Shown: positions 1 through 6,374, counted from the stretch's first letter. The stretch is DNA of 7,788 nt from an uncultured Eubacteriales bacterium (GCA_900313545.1 OMRS01000352.1:1-7788), one strand, 5' to 3'. A program made the numbers and translations. Notes: generated from the letters alone by a model not told the origin.

Positions 1-176
1 AAGTTCTTGCAGCCCTGCGTGAGAATCCCCGCATGACAAAACCCCTGCTGGTCTCCAAGCTGAACCGGAGCAAAACCACCATCGACAATTCAATCCGTGC
101 CCTGAGGGAGAAAGGCCTGCTTGTTCGGATCGGATCCAACAAAACCGGCCACTGGGAAGTGATCGATCCCCAATAA
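1..176 (+). CDS. 3' end of a winged-helix protein (probable AlbA_2/AAA-4-type ATP-binding regulator)
   Basis: Only the last 57 complete codons are present; the gene starts left of the window. The reading frame begins at base 3 and ends at TAA 174-176. The visible tail reads as a compact winged helix-turn-helix: a first helix (about residues 1-9, VLAALRENP), a second helix with SKLNRSKTTIDNSIRALREKG split over residues 18-38 (recognition helix about 26-37), and a wing with RIGSNKTGHWEVI (42-54). A tail of the form 'KGLI.RIGSNKTGYW.V' is typical of the C-terminal domain of ATP-binding proteins carrying an AlbA_2 (formerly AAA-4) domain, which are widespread putative transcriptional regulators. 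That family assignment is inference, since the catalytic or ATP-binding part is missing. Such wings also occur in other DNA-binding regulators. A terminator-like hairpin follows 12 nt after the stop, so this is probably the last gene of its transcript. Confidence 0.75.
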   Translation, partial: VLAALRENPRMTKPLLVSKLNRSKTTIDNSIRALREKGLLVRIGSNKTGHWEVIDPQ

Positions 177-188
177 CATATTGCAGCA

Positions 189-229
189 GGATGAAGGGAC
201 GATGAACGTTCCTTCATCCCTGTTCTTTC
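189..229 (+). terminator. Intrinsic terminator after the winged-helix gene
   Basis: The arms GGATGAAGG (189-197) and CCTTCATCC (211-219) are perfect complements, and GAC/GTT inside adds three more pairs (one G-U), leaving a 7-nt loop. A pyrimidine-rich, U-interrupted tail (CTGTTCTTTCTT) follows on the + strand. The tail is weak but the position just downstream of the stop at 176 fits termination of that gene. Confidence 0.65.
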
Positions 230-234
230 TTCCG

Positions 235-504
235 ATCACCGGCAGGAAGACCTGAAGATGCTCAAGGAGTCTGGCCAACACCCCTTCGGATTTGGTCAAG
301 ACCTGATCATCATCGGGTCTTCCTGCTTTTCCTGTGGACCCATATCGGTCACGATCATGAAAAAGGACATCCGTGCCACTGGAGATTTCAAACCTGCCTG
401 CCGGTTTGAGAATTGCCGAAGCAGATCGAAAAACGGGCCATCAGGCGTCTCAAAAAGCATCTGCACAACAATAACGGTAAACCGCCATCCTGCATCATGC
501 AAGT
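235..504. other. Stretch without a convincing gene
   Basis: About 270 bases between the terminator of the winged-helix gene and the hairpin behind the HD gene. Open frames exist on both strands (for example 296-526 on - and 258-575 on +), but none has a good ribosome binding site or a protein sequence I recognise, and they overlap one another. I see no tRNA, repeat or clear promoter. It could be decayed coding sequence, but no family signature is left that would show this. Confidence 0.5.
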
Positions 505-549
505 CCCCTCCGGCACTTTCCCGCATAAAGCAGGAAAGCGCCGGAGGGG
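505..549 (-). terminator. Long hairpin behind the HD gene, possible terminator
   Basis: Arms 505-521 and 533-549 form a 17-bp stem around an 11-nt loop. The only imperfection is the pair 515/539, which is A/C as + strand RNA but U-G as - strand RNA, so the stem is continuous only in a - strand transcript. It starts 20 nt past the stop of the - strand HD gene, the right place for a terminator. No U-tract follows on either strand, so intrinsic termination would be inefficient; it may instead protect the 3' end. Confidence 0.5.
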
Positions 550-568
550 GCCTGGCAGAGGATGTGCT

Positions 569-1144
569 TTATTGATGTCCCTCTGTTCCCTCCAGCTGAA
601 GCTCCGCAGCGTGAGGTTTCATCCCTTCAATGCAGATTTCTGCGACTTCCCGGACCTCCAAGCCAAGCATCTCACATCCCTGACGGATCAGTTCACGGTC
701 ACATTTGGCTGCAAAACGCTTGTCCTTGTATTTCTTCATGAAGCTCTTCACTTCCAGGTCCTGGATTCCGTTGGGCCGCATGCGCGCGCAGGCCTGAATG
801 ATGCCCGTCAGCTCATCCACGGCAAACAGGGATTTTTCCATGTTGCTTTTCGGTTCCACATCTGTGCAGATGCCATATCCATGACTCATGATTGCACGGA
901 CATCCTCCTCTGAGACCCCTGCCTCAAGCAGCGGCTTTTCCGTATGGCGCAAATGTTCCTCCGGATATTTCTCATAATCATAGTCATGCAGCAGCCCGAC
1001 TGCCTGCCAGTGCTCCACGTCTTCGCCAAAGTGCGCCGCCATGGCGCCCATGGCATAACTGACATTAAGTGCATGCAGGAGCAGATGCTCCTGCGTGACC
1101 ATGGTCGCATTGATTTCCTTCGCCCGTTCAAGTGTCAGATTCAT
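569..1144 (-). CDS. HD-domain protein (putative metal-dependent phosphohydrolase)
   Basis: The 191-residue product is a single HD domain, the fold of metal-dependent phosphohydrolases acting on phosphate esters. The metal ligands are visible in order: H24 (in LLLHALNV), H53-D54 (GLLHDYDYEKYPEEH), H88 (IMSHGYG) and D110 (FAVDELTGII). The GLLHDYDYEKYPEEH and VDELTG signatures match a soluble HD family common in Bacillota; its substrate is not known to me. The frame stays open 25 codons further upstream, but I chose ATG 1144 because AAAGGAG lies 11 nt before it and the family normally begins with an MN/ML..A.E.. segment like this one. A promoter at 1186-1215 also places the transcript start downstream of the longer alternative start. 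The gene appears monocistronic: a terminator separates it from the XRE gene upstream and a hairpin follows its stop. No cleft residue seems missing. Confidence 0.88.
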   Translation of the reverse strand: MNLTLERAKEINATMVTQEHLLLHALNVSYAMGAMAAHFGEDVEHWQAVGLLHDYDYEKYPEEHLRHTEKPLLEAGVSEEDVRAIMSHGYGICTDVEPKSNMEKSLFAVDELTGIIQACARMRPNGIQDLEVKSFMKKYKDKRFAAKCDRELIRQGCEMLGLEVREVAEICIEGMKPHAAELQLEGTEGHQ

Positions 1145-1185
1145 TCTCGTCTTTACTCCTTTCCGTATCCTCTGTGTTTCTGCAG

Positions 1186-1215
1186 AGTATACTTCAGGAC
1201 AGTGCCGGATGAAAA
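1186..1215 (-). promoter_or_regulatory. Sigma-A-type promoter of the HD gene
   Basis: On the - strand, TTTTCA (1215-1210) and TATACT (1191-1186) are separated by 18 nt. The -10 box matches 5 of 6 consensus positions and the -35 box 4 of 6. A start of transcription near 1179 would leave a leader of about 35 nt containing the AAAGGAG site before ATG 1144. Confidence 0.55.
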
Positions 1216-1240
1216 GCACAAACCCGTTCCCGACCGTAAG

Positions 1241-1274
1241 AAAAAGCCTTCAGCGTGACAGCTGAAGGCTTTTT
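1241..1274 (-). terminator. Intrinsic terminator of the XRE gene
   Basis: A perfect 14-bp inverted repeat, AAAAAGCCTTCAGC (1241-1254) and GCTGAAGGCTTTTT (1261-1274), with a 6-nt loop. It begins 6 nt after the XRE stop. The A-run at one end and T-run at the other mean it should work in both directions, but only the - strand has an upstream gene nearby. Confidence 0.9.
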
Positions 1275-1279
1275 CTGGT

Positions 1280-1498
1280 TCATGCGCGAATCGGTCTGAG
1301 ATCATTAATTCCGTCGGGCTGGTCCAGTTCCACTCCATAGACCTTCTTCACCCTCTCGGCCAACAACCGGCTTCTGTATATCTTTCCATTTTCCACTTTA
1401 GATATTTCATTCAGGCTGACACCCAGCTCCTCCGCAAGCTGCTTCTGCGTCAGCCCCTTCATCCTCCGCAGCATGCGCAGGGTGACCTTTGTGGGCAT
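1280..1498 (-). CDS. XRE-family helix-turn-helix transcriptional regulator
   Basis: A 72-residue protein that is almost entirely a Cro/C1-type (HTH_3) DNA-binding domain: LRMLRRMKGLTQKQLAEEL (7-25) covers helix 1 and 2, GVSLNEISKVENGK (26-39) the recognition helix and the conserved ISK.E.G.. turn, and the remainder the packing helices with VKKVYGVEL. There is no sensor or enzymatic domain, so it is a short stand-alone regulator. It has its own terminator and a long AT-rich upstream region, suggesting separate transcription and possibly autoregulation, as is common in the family. The stop TGA sits 6 nt before the terminator stem. An in-frame ATG two codons earlier (1504) leaves only 2 nt to the GGAGG at 1507-1511, while ATG 1498 gives the usual 8 nt, so I chose the latter. 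The target genes cannot be told from the sequence; solitary proteins of this kind also occur in toxin-antitoxin pairs and phages, but no partner gene is present here. Confidence 0.88.
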   Translation of the reverse strand: MPTKVTLRMLRRMKGLTQKQLAEELGVSLNEISKVENGKIYRSRLLAERVKKVYGVELDQPDGINDLRPIRA

Positions 1499-1506
1499 TT
1501 CCATGA

Positions 1507-1511
1507 CCTCC
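1507..1511 (-). promoter_or_regulatory. Ribosome binding site of the XRE gene
   Basis: GGAGG within GGGGAGG on the - strand. The distance to ATG 1498 is 8 nt, against 2 nt to the other in-frame ATG at 1504, so it decides the start. Confidence 0.75.
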
Positions 1512-1567
1512 CCTCATCGACGAGTATCTATTCCTCCCGGATTCCATCCGGTCAATCCCGCTTCAAT

Positions 1568-1597
1568 TGTATATCGTCATTCTGCACAACCATACAA
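1568..1597 (-). promoter_or_regulatory. Candidate promoter of the XRE gene
   Basis: On the - strand TTGTAT (1597-1592) and TATACA (1573-1568) are 18 nt apart, each matching about 4 of 6 consensus positions. The expected transcript would start near 1561 and carry a leader of roughly 60 nt. The -35 box overlaps an imperfect palindrome ACAATTTGAATTTGT (1594-1608), a plausible repressor site. Confidence 0.45.
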
Positions 1598-1719
1598 TTT
1601 GAATTTGTCCTACAAAAGGATAGATTTTTTCTTTAATTTCATGCATAAATTCTAGCACGCCCATAAATTTCCTGTAAACCCCTTTGTTGAAATTACCCAT
1701 GAATTTTGTGAAATTTGTC
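1590..1719. repeat. Degenerate direct repeats in an AT-rich block upstream of the XRE gene
   Basis: On the + strand a motif of the form CCAT..AATTT recurs in one orientation: 1590-1609 (CCATACAATTTGAATTTGTC), 1644-1651 (CATAAATT), 1661-1670 (CCATAAATTT) and 1697-1719 (CCATGAATTTTG then TGAAATTTGTC). The first and last share both ends, CCAT and AATTTGTC. The block is strikingly AT-rich compared with its surroundings and contains no credible gene. Multiple binding sites for the adjacent XRE protein are a reasonable inference; chance similarity in AT-rich DNA is the alternative. Confidence 0.4.
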
Positions 1720-1837
1720 AATATTGATGATTTTTCTTCGTTCACTCTGTACGTCGGTTTCACAGCATCCGCCAGTTAGTCCGTTTTTTGGCGGACGGTT
1801 CCTCCATTCCCTTCTCTTTTTTTCTGGACAAGGACGC

Positions 1838-1878
1838 AAAAAAACGGCAGAACCCGTTTCAGGCTTCTGCCGCGTTTT
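1838..1878 (-). terminator. Intrinsic terminator of the O-antigen-ligase-like gene
   Basis: Read on the - strand, CGGCAGAA (1872-1865) and TTCTGCCG (1852-1845) form an 8-bp stem with a 12-nt loop, flanked outside by AAAAC/GTTTT pairing, and are followed directly by a run of seven T. The + strand has only a short GTTTT tail, so it acts mainly on - strand transcripts. The nearest - strand gene upstream ends at 2110. Confidence 0.8.
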
Positions 1879-2109
1879 GAAGAGGGTGGGCAAAGGAGTT
1901 CATCAGAATGTTGAAAGCCCTGACAGGGGCAGGGATCATAGGGATACGGTGTCCGATGCAGACCGCAGATGGCCCAAAGGATACATCCGCAGTCAGGAGA
2001 ATATCAGCGTACACTTCGGCACAGGTTCTCTGCAGAGTCACGAAGCGCAGCGGCAGACAGGTCCCGGCAGTCCTGCATCCTGTCGCCGGCAAACCAGACA
2101 CGCACGGGA
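1879..2109 (-). other. Probable long 3' untranslated region of the O-antigen-ligase-like gene
   Basis: About 230 nt lie between the stop at 2110 and the only good terminator. An 80-codon frame (1859-2101, GTG start, -) fills this stretch, but it lacks a ribosome binding site, its stop lies inside the terminator loop, and I recognise nothing in its sequence. I could not match the stretch to tmRNA, RNase P RNA, SRP RNA or 6S RNA by eye. A small RNA or regulatory 3' end is possible but not shown. Confidence 0.45.
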
Positions 2110-3657
2110 TTACAGAAGCCGGGCTTCATGTTCGTCTTTTCCGCCCGATTCCCCCGGGAGTCCCCGGGCTGCGGCACACCCGCAGCCAAGCAGTGCAAAA
2201 TACGTGGTCGTCAGTACCGGCTGCATCACATTGATGGCCATCACAATCAGGTATCCCGCCATTGCCAGCAGTGCACAGATGCATGCCGGGTTCTCCTTTT
2301 TGCCGGACAGGAGGACCCGGATGGACATCACATAGACCCCGACATAGGCGGCAAGCCCCAGCACACCCGTGGTCAGCAGCATCTGCAGAAAGTGGCAGTG
2401 GGCATCATTGTACACCACCCTGCCTCCCAGCCTCCCGGCGGTATTCTCAGTATAGGCGTTCGTCAGTCTGCGGGTCAGTTCCAGGCCCTGACCCGCCAGC
2501 TTGTTTGCAGGCGGGAAATCCCGGTAGGCCTGAAGCACCCGTATCCAGATGAATCCCCTTCGGCTGCCAAAGCTGTCATCAAAACGGAATGCATCCAGCC
2601 TGGCTTCATCCGGAAGAAAAGCGGCAAGCCCCATCACCGCTGCGATTGCCAGTATCAGGCACAGCGATCCGACCCCCAGCACCAGCGCGCGCCGTCGGCC
2701 ATCCGGCCAGGTCTTTCTGCTCCCGGCATATACGGCCAGCCCCGACAGCAGCAGTGCGCCCGCAACTCCGGCAGGGCTTTCCGCCAGCAGGCCAAAAATC
2801 CCTGAAAAACGAACTGGATACGGGGAAAACGTCATCTGCATCCACCAGGTCAGGGGAAAGCAGATCCACGAAAAACTCCACAGTCCAAGAATCCGTCTTC
2901 CCTCCTCCGGCGTGCGGGAAAGGGACAGGCCCGCAGCGAAGAGGATCTGAAGCCCCAACACCACGCTGTCCGTCCGTGAGGCGCAGGCGCCCAGGCAGAT
3001 CACCACCGCCGCAAGCGACCCCAGGATGCGCTGGCTCCTGTGCTTCCCCCTCAGGGAAAAGCCCGCTGCCACACCCAGCACGGTCAGCAGATAGGCACCA
3101 TAGATATCGTAGTTACCGATGGTCGACAGGAAGACCACTTCCTGTCCGCTCTGAATTTCCCGGTAAAACCCGAGCGGATCCAGTCCCATGCCGTTGAGGA
3201 TTCCCAGAGATGCAACCAGCACCCCGGAAAACACCGCTGTCCCGCAGCAGATTCCTGCACATTCCGGGACCAAAAGCAGTCCCATTCCGGTCAGGATGGA
3301 TGCACCCATCACCCACAGGCCTCCCTGTCTGCCCTCTGAACCGGTCAGCACCGCCGGTTCAAACCCCGCCATGGCACAGGCCAGAACGCAGCAGACCAGC
3401 AACGCCCCCAGCATTCCAAGTTCCCTCCGGGTATTCCGTATGCGCGCTGCAGCCTGACCGGACAACAGCAGTGCCAGTACCAGCGCCCCCAGCGTCCAGG
3501 GAGTCACCGCCAGCAGGATATGCACCTTGCTGCGGTTGATATTGAAAAACGCGTCTTCAAAATACAGGGGCATGAGCATCAGCACTCCCGCACCTGTCAG
3601 TATGCCCGCAACCTGCAGCAGCCTTTTGCGCAGGCGTCCCGTTCTTTGCTCACTCAT
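2110..3657 (-). CDS. O-antigen ligase/Wzy_C-like polytopic membrane protein
   Basis: A 515-residue integral membrane protein with roughly 12 or more hydrophobic segments (about 14-33, 45-66, 80-99, 115-155, 186-203, 210-245, 257-273, 284-310, 324-347, 424-448 and 457-497). It resembles the Wzy_C (O-antigen ligase/polymerase) superfamily: TIGNYDIYGAYLLTVLGVAAG (split at 179-184 and after) corresponds to the 'G.fgNpN..a.yL' segment, CASRTDS (225-231) to the conserved Ser-Arg, and a large extracytoplasmic loop (about 350-420) ends in VVYNDAHCHFLQ (415-426), the 'NAHN.yLq...e.G..G' signature. Family members join or polymerise lipid-linked glycans; some relatives have other roles, so the exact substrate is unknown. 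No glycosyltransferase genes lie nearby. The hydrophilic N-terminus and first membrane segment support ATG 3657, although the best Shine-Dalgarno (AAAGGAG) is about 15 nt away, longer than usual; ATG 3714 is in frame but has no ribosome binding site. It is divergent from the phosphoesterase gene. Confidence 0.78.
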   Translation of the reverse strand: MSEQRTGRLRKRLLQVAGILTGAGVLMLMPLYFEDAFFNINRSKVHILLAVTPWTLGALVLALLLSGQAAARIRNTRRELGMLGALLVCCVLACAMAGFEPAVLTGSEGRQGGLWVMGASILTGMGLLLVPECAGICCGTAVFSGVLVASLGILNGMGLDPLGFYREIQSGQEVVFLSTIGNYDIYGAYLLTVLGVAAGFSLRGKHRSQRILGSLAAVVICLGACASRTDSVVLGLQILFAAGLSLSRTPEEGRRILGLWSFSWICFPLTWWMQMTFSPYPVRFSGIFGLLAESPAGVAGALLLSGLAVYAGSRKTWPDGRRRALVLGVGSLCLILAIAAVMGLAAFLPDEARLDAFRFDDSFGSRRGFIWIRVLQAYRDFPPANKLAGQGLELTRRLTNAYTENTAGRLGGRVVYNDAHCHFLQMLLTTGVLGLAAYVGVYVMSIRVLLSGKKENPACICALLAMAGYLIVMAINVMQPVLTTTYFALLGCGCAAARGLPGESGGKDEHEARLL

Positions 3658-3703
3658 CCAGGCTCTCTTCTTCTCCTTTTCTTCGCTTCCGGCGGGTTTA
3701 TGA

Positions 3704-3733
3704 TTGAAATCCATTGACAGGAATGGTAATGTA
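3704..3733 (+). promoter_or_regulatory. Weak candidate promoter of the phosphoesterase-DUF554 unit
   Basis: TTGAAA (3704-3709) and TAATGT (3728-3733) are 18 nt apart in the 104-nt divergent region. The -35 box is good (5 of 6) but the -10 box poor (3 of 6). A TTGACA at 3714-3719 is closer to consensus but has no -10 box at a proper distance. This is the least poor choice I can see. Confidence 0.25.
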
Positions 3734-3761
3734 TCCGACTGACTGTACAAGGAGGTGTGCC

Positions 3762-5018
3762 ATGATTCCGTTCCTTTTTCTGATGCTGCTTCTGCTGCTT
3801 CTTCTGCGTCCCTCCCGGGCGCTTTCGCAGGAGGAACTGCACATTCTCCACGCCTCGGACCTGCACTTCATCTCCCCGGAAATCACCGACAACGGGCCCG
3901 CGTTTACCCGCCTGGTTTCCCCGTCTGACGGGAAGGTCATGCTCTACAGCTCCCGTCTCATCGATGCCTTTATCAGCCAGGTCAGGCAGGAGCGTCCGGA
4001 TCTGGTCATTCTTTCGGGAGACCTGACCTTCAACGGCGCCCCGGAATCCCACCGGGACCTGGCCCGCCGGCTGGGCGTCCTGACCCGTGAAGGGATTCCG
4101 GTCCATGTGATTCCGGGCAATCACGACCTGAACTGCCCCAGTGCCGCCCACTTTTCCGGGACCCGAATCACCCGGATTCCTCCGGCAACCGCGCAGGATT
4201 TTCTTTCCGTCTGGGAGGACTTTGGCTACCGTCAGGCCCTCTTCCGGGATTCCGGAAGCCTGAGCTATTCCCTGCGCCTGCCAGGCAGGCGCCTGGCTGT
4301 TTTCGTGGACGTCAATACCCCGGATTCCCCCGGAGCCCTGAAATCCACCACCCTCAACTGGATCCGGCAGCAGATGGACCATGCCCGGGAGCACGCACTG
4401 TCGGTTCTCCTGGTCACACATCAGCCCATTTTAGCACATAACGCCCTCTTCACTCAGGGCTTTCAAATGAAAAACAGCGATGAGCTCACACTGCTTGCGG
4501 ATGCCTCTCCGGTCTCGTGCATTCTGGGCGGGCACATGCACATTCAGAACATCAGACGAACCCCGGGCGGCATTCCCGAGATTCTCGCCTCCGCCCTCAG
4601 TGTGTATCCCCTTCAGTACGGTCTGCTGACCCTCGGGCGGGAGGAAAACCATTATGAAACCCGCAATGTGGATGTCACCCGCTGGGCCCGCGAACAGGGG
4701 CTCGACGGCCGGGACCTGATGAACTTTATGGCCTATGCCCTGAACCTCTTCGTCAGCTCCTCCATCACAACCAGCGCCGCGCGGCAGCTCATCTCCGCTG
4801 AACACTCTTCCTCTCTGCTGACCTATCTGGCCAATCTCAACAAATCCTATTTTTCCGGCAATCTGACAACCATGCGCATCGAGGATTCCCTCTTTCAGGA
4901 ACTGTGTGAAAAAAGCGGCTTCTGGTCCGTCTATGCGCGCTCCATGGCCCCGGATTTCGGACAGGATTATCGACATCTCAACTGGAGGAATGCACCATGC
5001 CCGGAACCGGCACCCTGA
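3762..5018 (+). CDS. Exported calcineurin-like metallophosphoesterase
   Basis: A 418-residue protein of the Metallophos (calcineurin-like) superfamily, which hydrolyses phosphomono- or diesters with two metal ions. All motifs are present in order: D33-L-H35, GDLTFNG with D87, PGNHD (118-122), VTHQP with H220, and GGHMH (256-260). The N-terminus has a leucine-rich hydrophobic stretch (residues 3-15, seven Leu in a row at 9-15) followed by RPSRALSQ, a signal peptide probably cut near residue 20-22; a retained anchor is possible. No N-terminal Lys or Arg precedes the hydrophobic core, which is unusual. The C-terminal part (about 275-418) is an extra helical region beyond the catalytic core. ATG 3762 has AGGAGG (3750-3755) 6 nt before it; the frame is open upstream but without a site. 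The last 22 nt overlap the DUF554 gene, so the two are one unit. Substrate unknown; phospholipids, nucleotides and teichoic acid parts are all conceivable. Confidence 0.88.
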   Translation: MIPFLFLMLLLLLLLRPSRALSQEELHILHASDLHFISPEITDNGPAFTRLVSPSDGKVMLYSSRLIDAFISQVRQERPDLVILSGDLTFNGAPESHRDLARRLGVLTREGIPVHVIPGNHDLNCPSAAHFSGTRITRIPPATAQDFLSVWEDFGYRQALFRDSGSLSYSLRLPGRRLAVFVDVNTPDSPGALKSTTLNWIRQQMDHAREHALSVLLVTHQPILAHNALFTQGFQMKNSDELTLLADASPVSCILGGHMHIQNIRRTPGGIPEILASALSVYPLQYGLLTLGREENHYETRNVDVTRWAREQGLDGRDLMNFMAYALNLFVSSSITTSAARQLISAEHSSSLLTYLANLNKSYFSGNLTTMRIEDSLFQELCEKSGFWSVYARSMAPDFGQDYRHLNWRNAPCPEPAP

Positions 5019-5719
5019 TCAACTGTCTTCTGGTCCTTCTTGGCGGAGTCATCGGTCTGCGGGCCGGAAGTCTCATCCCTGCCCGGGTACGTCAGGTCAC
5101 CATCCAGGCCTGCGGACTGTCCACCCTCTTCATCGGCTCCGCAGGGGCCCTGTCCCGGATGCTGCAGGTTCAACAGGACGGGAGCCTTGCAAGCGGCAGC
5201 AGCATGCTGCTGGTCATCTGCCTGATCCTTGGCGGCGCGATCGGAACGCTGCTGGATATCGAAGGTCGCATCGACCATGCCGGCCAGTGGCTGCGCCACC
5301 GGTCCAACAGCGATGCCGACAACCTCTTCCTTTCCGGTTTTACCAGCGCTTCCTTCACCATCTGTATCGGTGCCATGGCCATTATCGGGCCCCTTCAGGA
5401 TGTCCTGTACCATGACTTCTCCCTTCTGATCACCAAGGGCATTCTGGACTTCATTATCATCCTGTCCATGAGCGCGTCCATGGGAAGGGGACCGGTCTTT
5501 TCCGTGATTCCCCTGTTCATCTGGCAGGGATTCTTTACGCTGGTGGCCCTCATTGCAGGGCCTCTGTTTTCGGAAACATCTCTGAACCAGCTGTCCCTGG
5601 TCGGCAATGTCTGCATCTTCTGCGTAGGCGTGAACCTGCTCTTTGACCGGCACCTTCCGGTAGCCAACCTCCTTCCTTCGCTTCTCATCAGCCTGCTGCC
5701 CCTGCCCTTCTTCGCATAA
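4997..5719 (+). CDS. DUF554 family membrane protein (YdfK/YqgA-like)
   Basis: A 240-residue integral membrane protein matching the DUF554 family over its full length: N-terminal GTGTLINCLLVLLGGVIGLR (3-22), the central SGFTSASFTICIGAMAIIGP (113-132) and LLITKGILDFIIILSMSASM (143-162), FIWQGFF (174-180), and the closing LSLVGNVCIFCVGVNLLF (199-216) and VANLLPSLLISLLPL (222-236). Families of this type have six or seven membrane helices and are thought to be transporters; no substrate is established. GGAGG at 4984-4988, 8 nt before ATG 4997, lies inside the end of the phosphoesterase gene, and the reading frames overlap by 22 nt, which points to translational coupling. The C-terminus ends directly after the last helix, as usual. 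A strong terminator follows about 90 nt downstream. Confidence 0.92.
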   Translation: MPGTGTLINCLLVLLGGVIGLRAGSLIPARVRQVTIQACGLSTLFIGSAGALSRMLQVQQDGSLASGSSMLLVICLILGGAIGTLLDIEGRIDHAGQWLRHRSNSDADNLFLSGFTSASFTICIGAMAIIGPLQDVLYHDFSLLITKGILDFIIILSMSASMGRGPVFSVIPLFIWQGFFTLVALIAGPLFSETSLNQLSLVGNVCIFCVGVNLLFDRHLPVANLLPSLLISLLPLPFFA

Positions 5720-5812
5720 ACGGGGCTTTGGATGATCAAGCCCCCCGGCCTGTCCGATTTCCATGATTCCGGCTGCAGGGCATCCCGGCTTCTCCCTTTT
5801 CTCTGATCTCCC

Positions 5813-5859
5813 ACGCCAAAGAGGGGCACCTGTGCACAGGCGCCCCTCTTTGGCGTTTT
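5813..5859 (+). terminator. Terminator of the phosphoesterase-DUF554 unit
   Basis: Arms ACGCCAAAGAGGGGC (5813-5827) and its complement (5842-5856) give a perfect 15-bp stem, and after one mismatch the palindrome CCTGTGCACAGG (5829-5840) adds four pairs on top. GTTTTG follows on the + strand; the - strand has no U-tract. It lies between two convergent genes and mainly serves the + strand unit. Confidence 0.85.
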
Positions 5860-5905
5860 GTATTTCGGGTTCCCTTTCAGGGGGAATCTTCCGGCTTCCC
5901 AGCCA

Positions 5906-6316
5906 TCAGGACACGATTTTTCTGGCAAAATCCGCTGCCGCCTTCAGATCCTCCTCGTTGGGCCTCCCCTTGTTAAACCCTTTGAATTCTCCCTTGCAAT
6001 GGAATTCGCGTTCATCCATCTGAATTCCGCAGCGGTCCGCTTCGACCTTCACCTTTTTCCATGTCGAACTCAGCATTGCAGCGGACCCAAAGTTCACAAT
6101 TCTGCCCACCATGGACTTGTCCAGCGAGCGGATGAAGTTTCTGACCTCAGCATCAATATTGAAGGCATAGTAGGAATTGCCAAGGAACAGGATGTCCACC
6201 TTTTCCTTCACCGGCTCACTGATGGGAAGCGCCGGCACGCCCACCGCCTCTGCAATGGCTTCCGCCAGTTTCCGGGTGTGGCCCGACCTGGTATAGTATC
6301 TGATCGCAATCTTCAT
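5906..6316 (-). CDS. Cytosolic flavodoxin-fold protein
   Basis: A 136-residue protein with no signal peptide that has the flavodoxin fold: a first strand and FMN phosphate loop KIAIRYYTRSGHTRKLAEAI (2-21, loop T9-R10-S11-G12-H13-T14), strand 2 at DILFLGNSYYAF (41-52), a third strand with IVNFGSA, and a tail with FHCKGEF...GRPNEEDL followed by a final helix, typical of short 'flavodoxin family protein' members. These bind FMN and carry electrons or act as NADPH-independent reductase partners; the specific partner is unknown. GAGGAGG lies 7 nt before ATG 6316. The gene is the downstream member of a same-strand pair with the exported flavodoxin, 217 nt away, a gap that holds a hairpin but no clear promoter, so co-transcription is possible but unproved. 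Its 3' side meets the convergent DUF554 terminator, which is poor in U on this strand. Confidence 0.85.
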   Translation of the reverse strand: MKIAIRYYTRSGHTRKLAEAIAEAVGVPALPISEPVKEKVDILFLGNSYYAFNIDAEVRNFIRSLDKSMVGRIVNFGSAAMLSSTWKKVKVEADRCGIQMDEREFHCKGEFKGFNKGRPNEEDLKAAADFARKIVS

Positions 6317-6374
6317 CTGTTTTCCTCCTCATTTCACATCCGGCTCCCCTTTTTCCGGAAGTTCATTGACCGCT

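Noticed and set aside
296..526. 76-codon - strand frame in the gap left of the HD gene
   Set aside because: It begins inside the hairpin loop region, has no ribosome binding site and resembles no family I know. Too weak to call a gene or a pseudogene.
1563..1763. 66-codon - strand frame with repeated KFMG/EFM segments
   Set aside because: It starts at GTG with no real ribosome binding site, lies in the AT-rich regulatory block and runs over the candidate XRE promoter. The protein repeats only reflect the DNA motif repeats.
1769..1794. CCGCCA/TGGCGG inverted repeat upstream of the XRE gene
   Set aside because: Only 6 bp with a 14-nt loop and a T-run in the loop rather than after the stem; not a terminator and too short to claim as an operator.
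1859..2101. 80-codon - strand frame after the ligase-like gene
   Set aside because: GTG start without a Shine-Dalgarno, stop inside the terminator loop, no recognisable motif. Kept only as a possibility in the 3' region entry.
1969..2805. 278-codon + strand frame opposite the ligase-like gene
   Set aside because: Arg/Pro/Ser-rich shadow; the - strand product has coherent membrane segments and the Wzy_C signature.
3654..4421. 255-codon - strand frame opposite the metallophosphoesterase
   Set aside because: It is the antisense of a gene with all catalytic motifs; long antisense frames are expected in GC-rich DNA, and its sequence shows no domain.
4967..5764. 265-codon - strand frame opposite DUF554
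   Set aside because: Gln/Asp/Gly-rich shadow of a hydrophobic membrane protein gene, which matches DUF554 from end to end.
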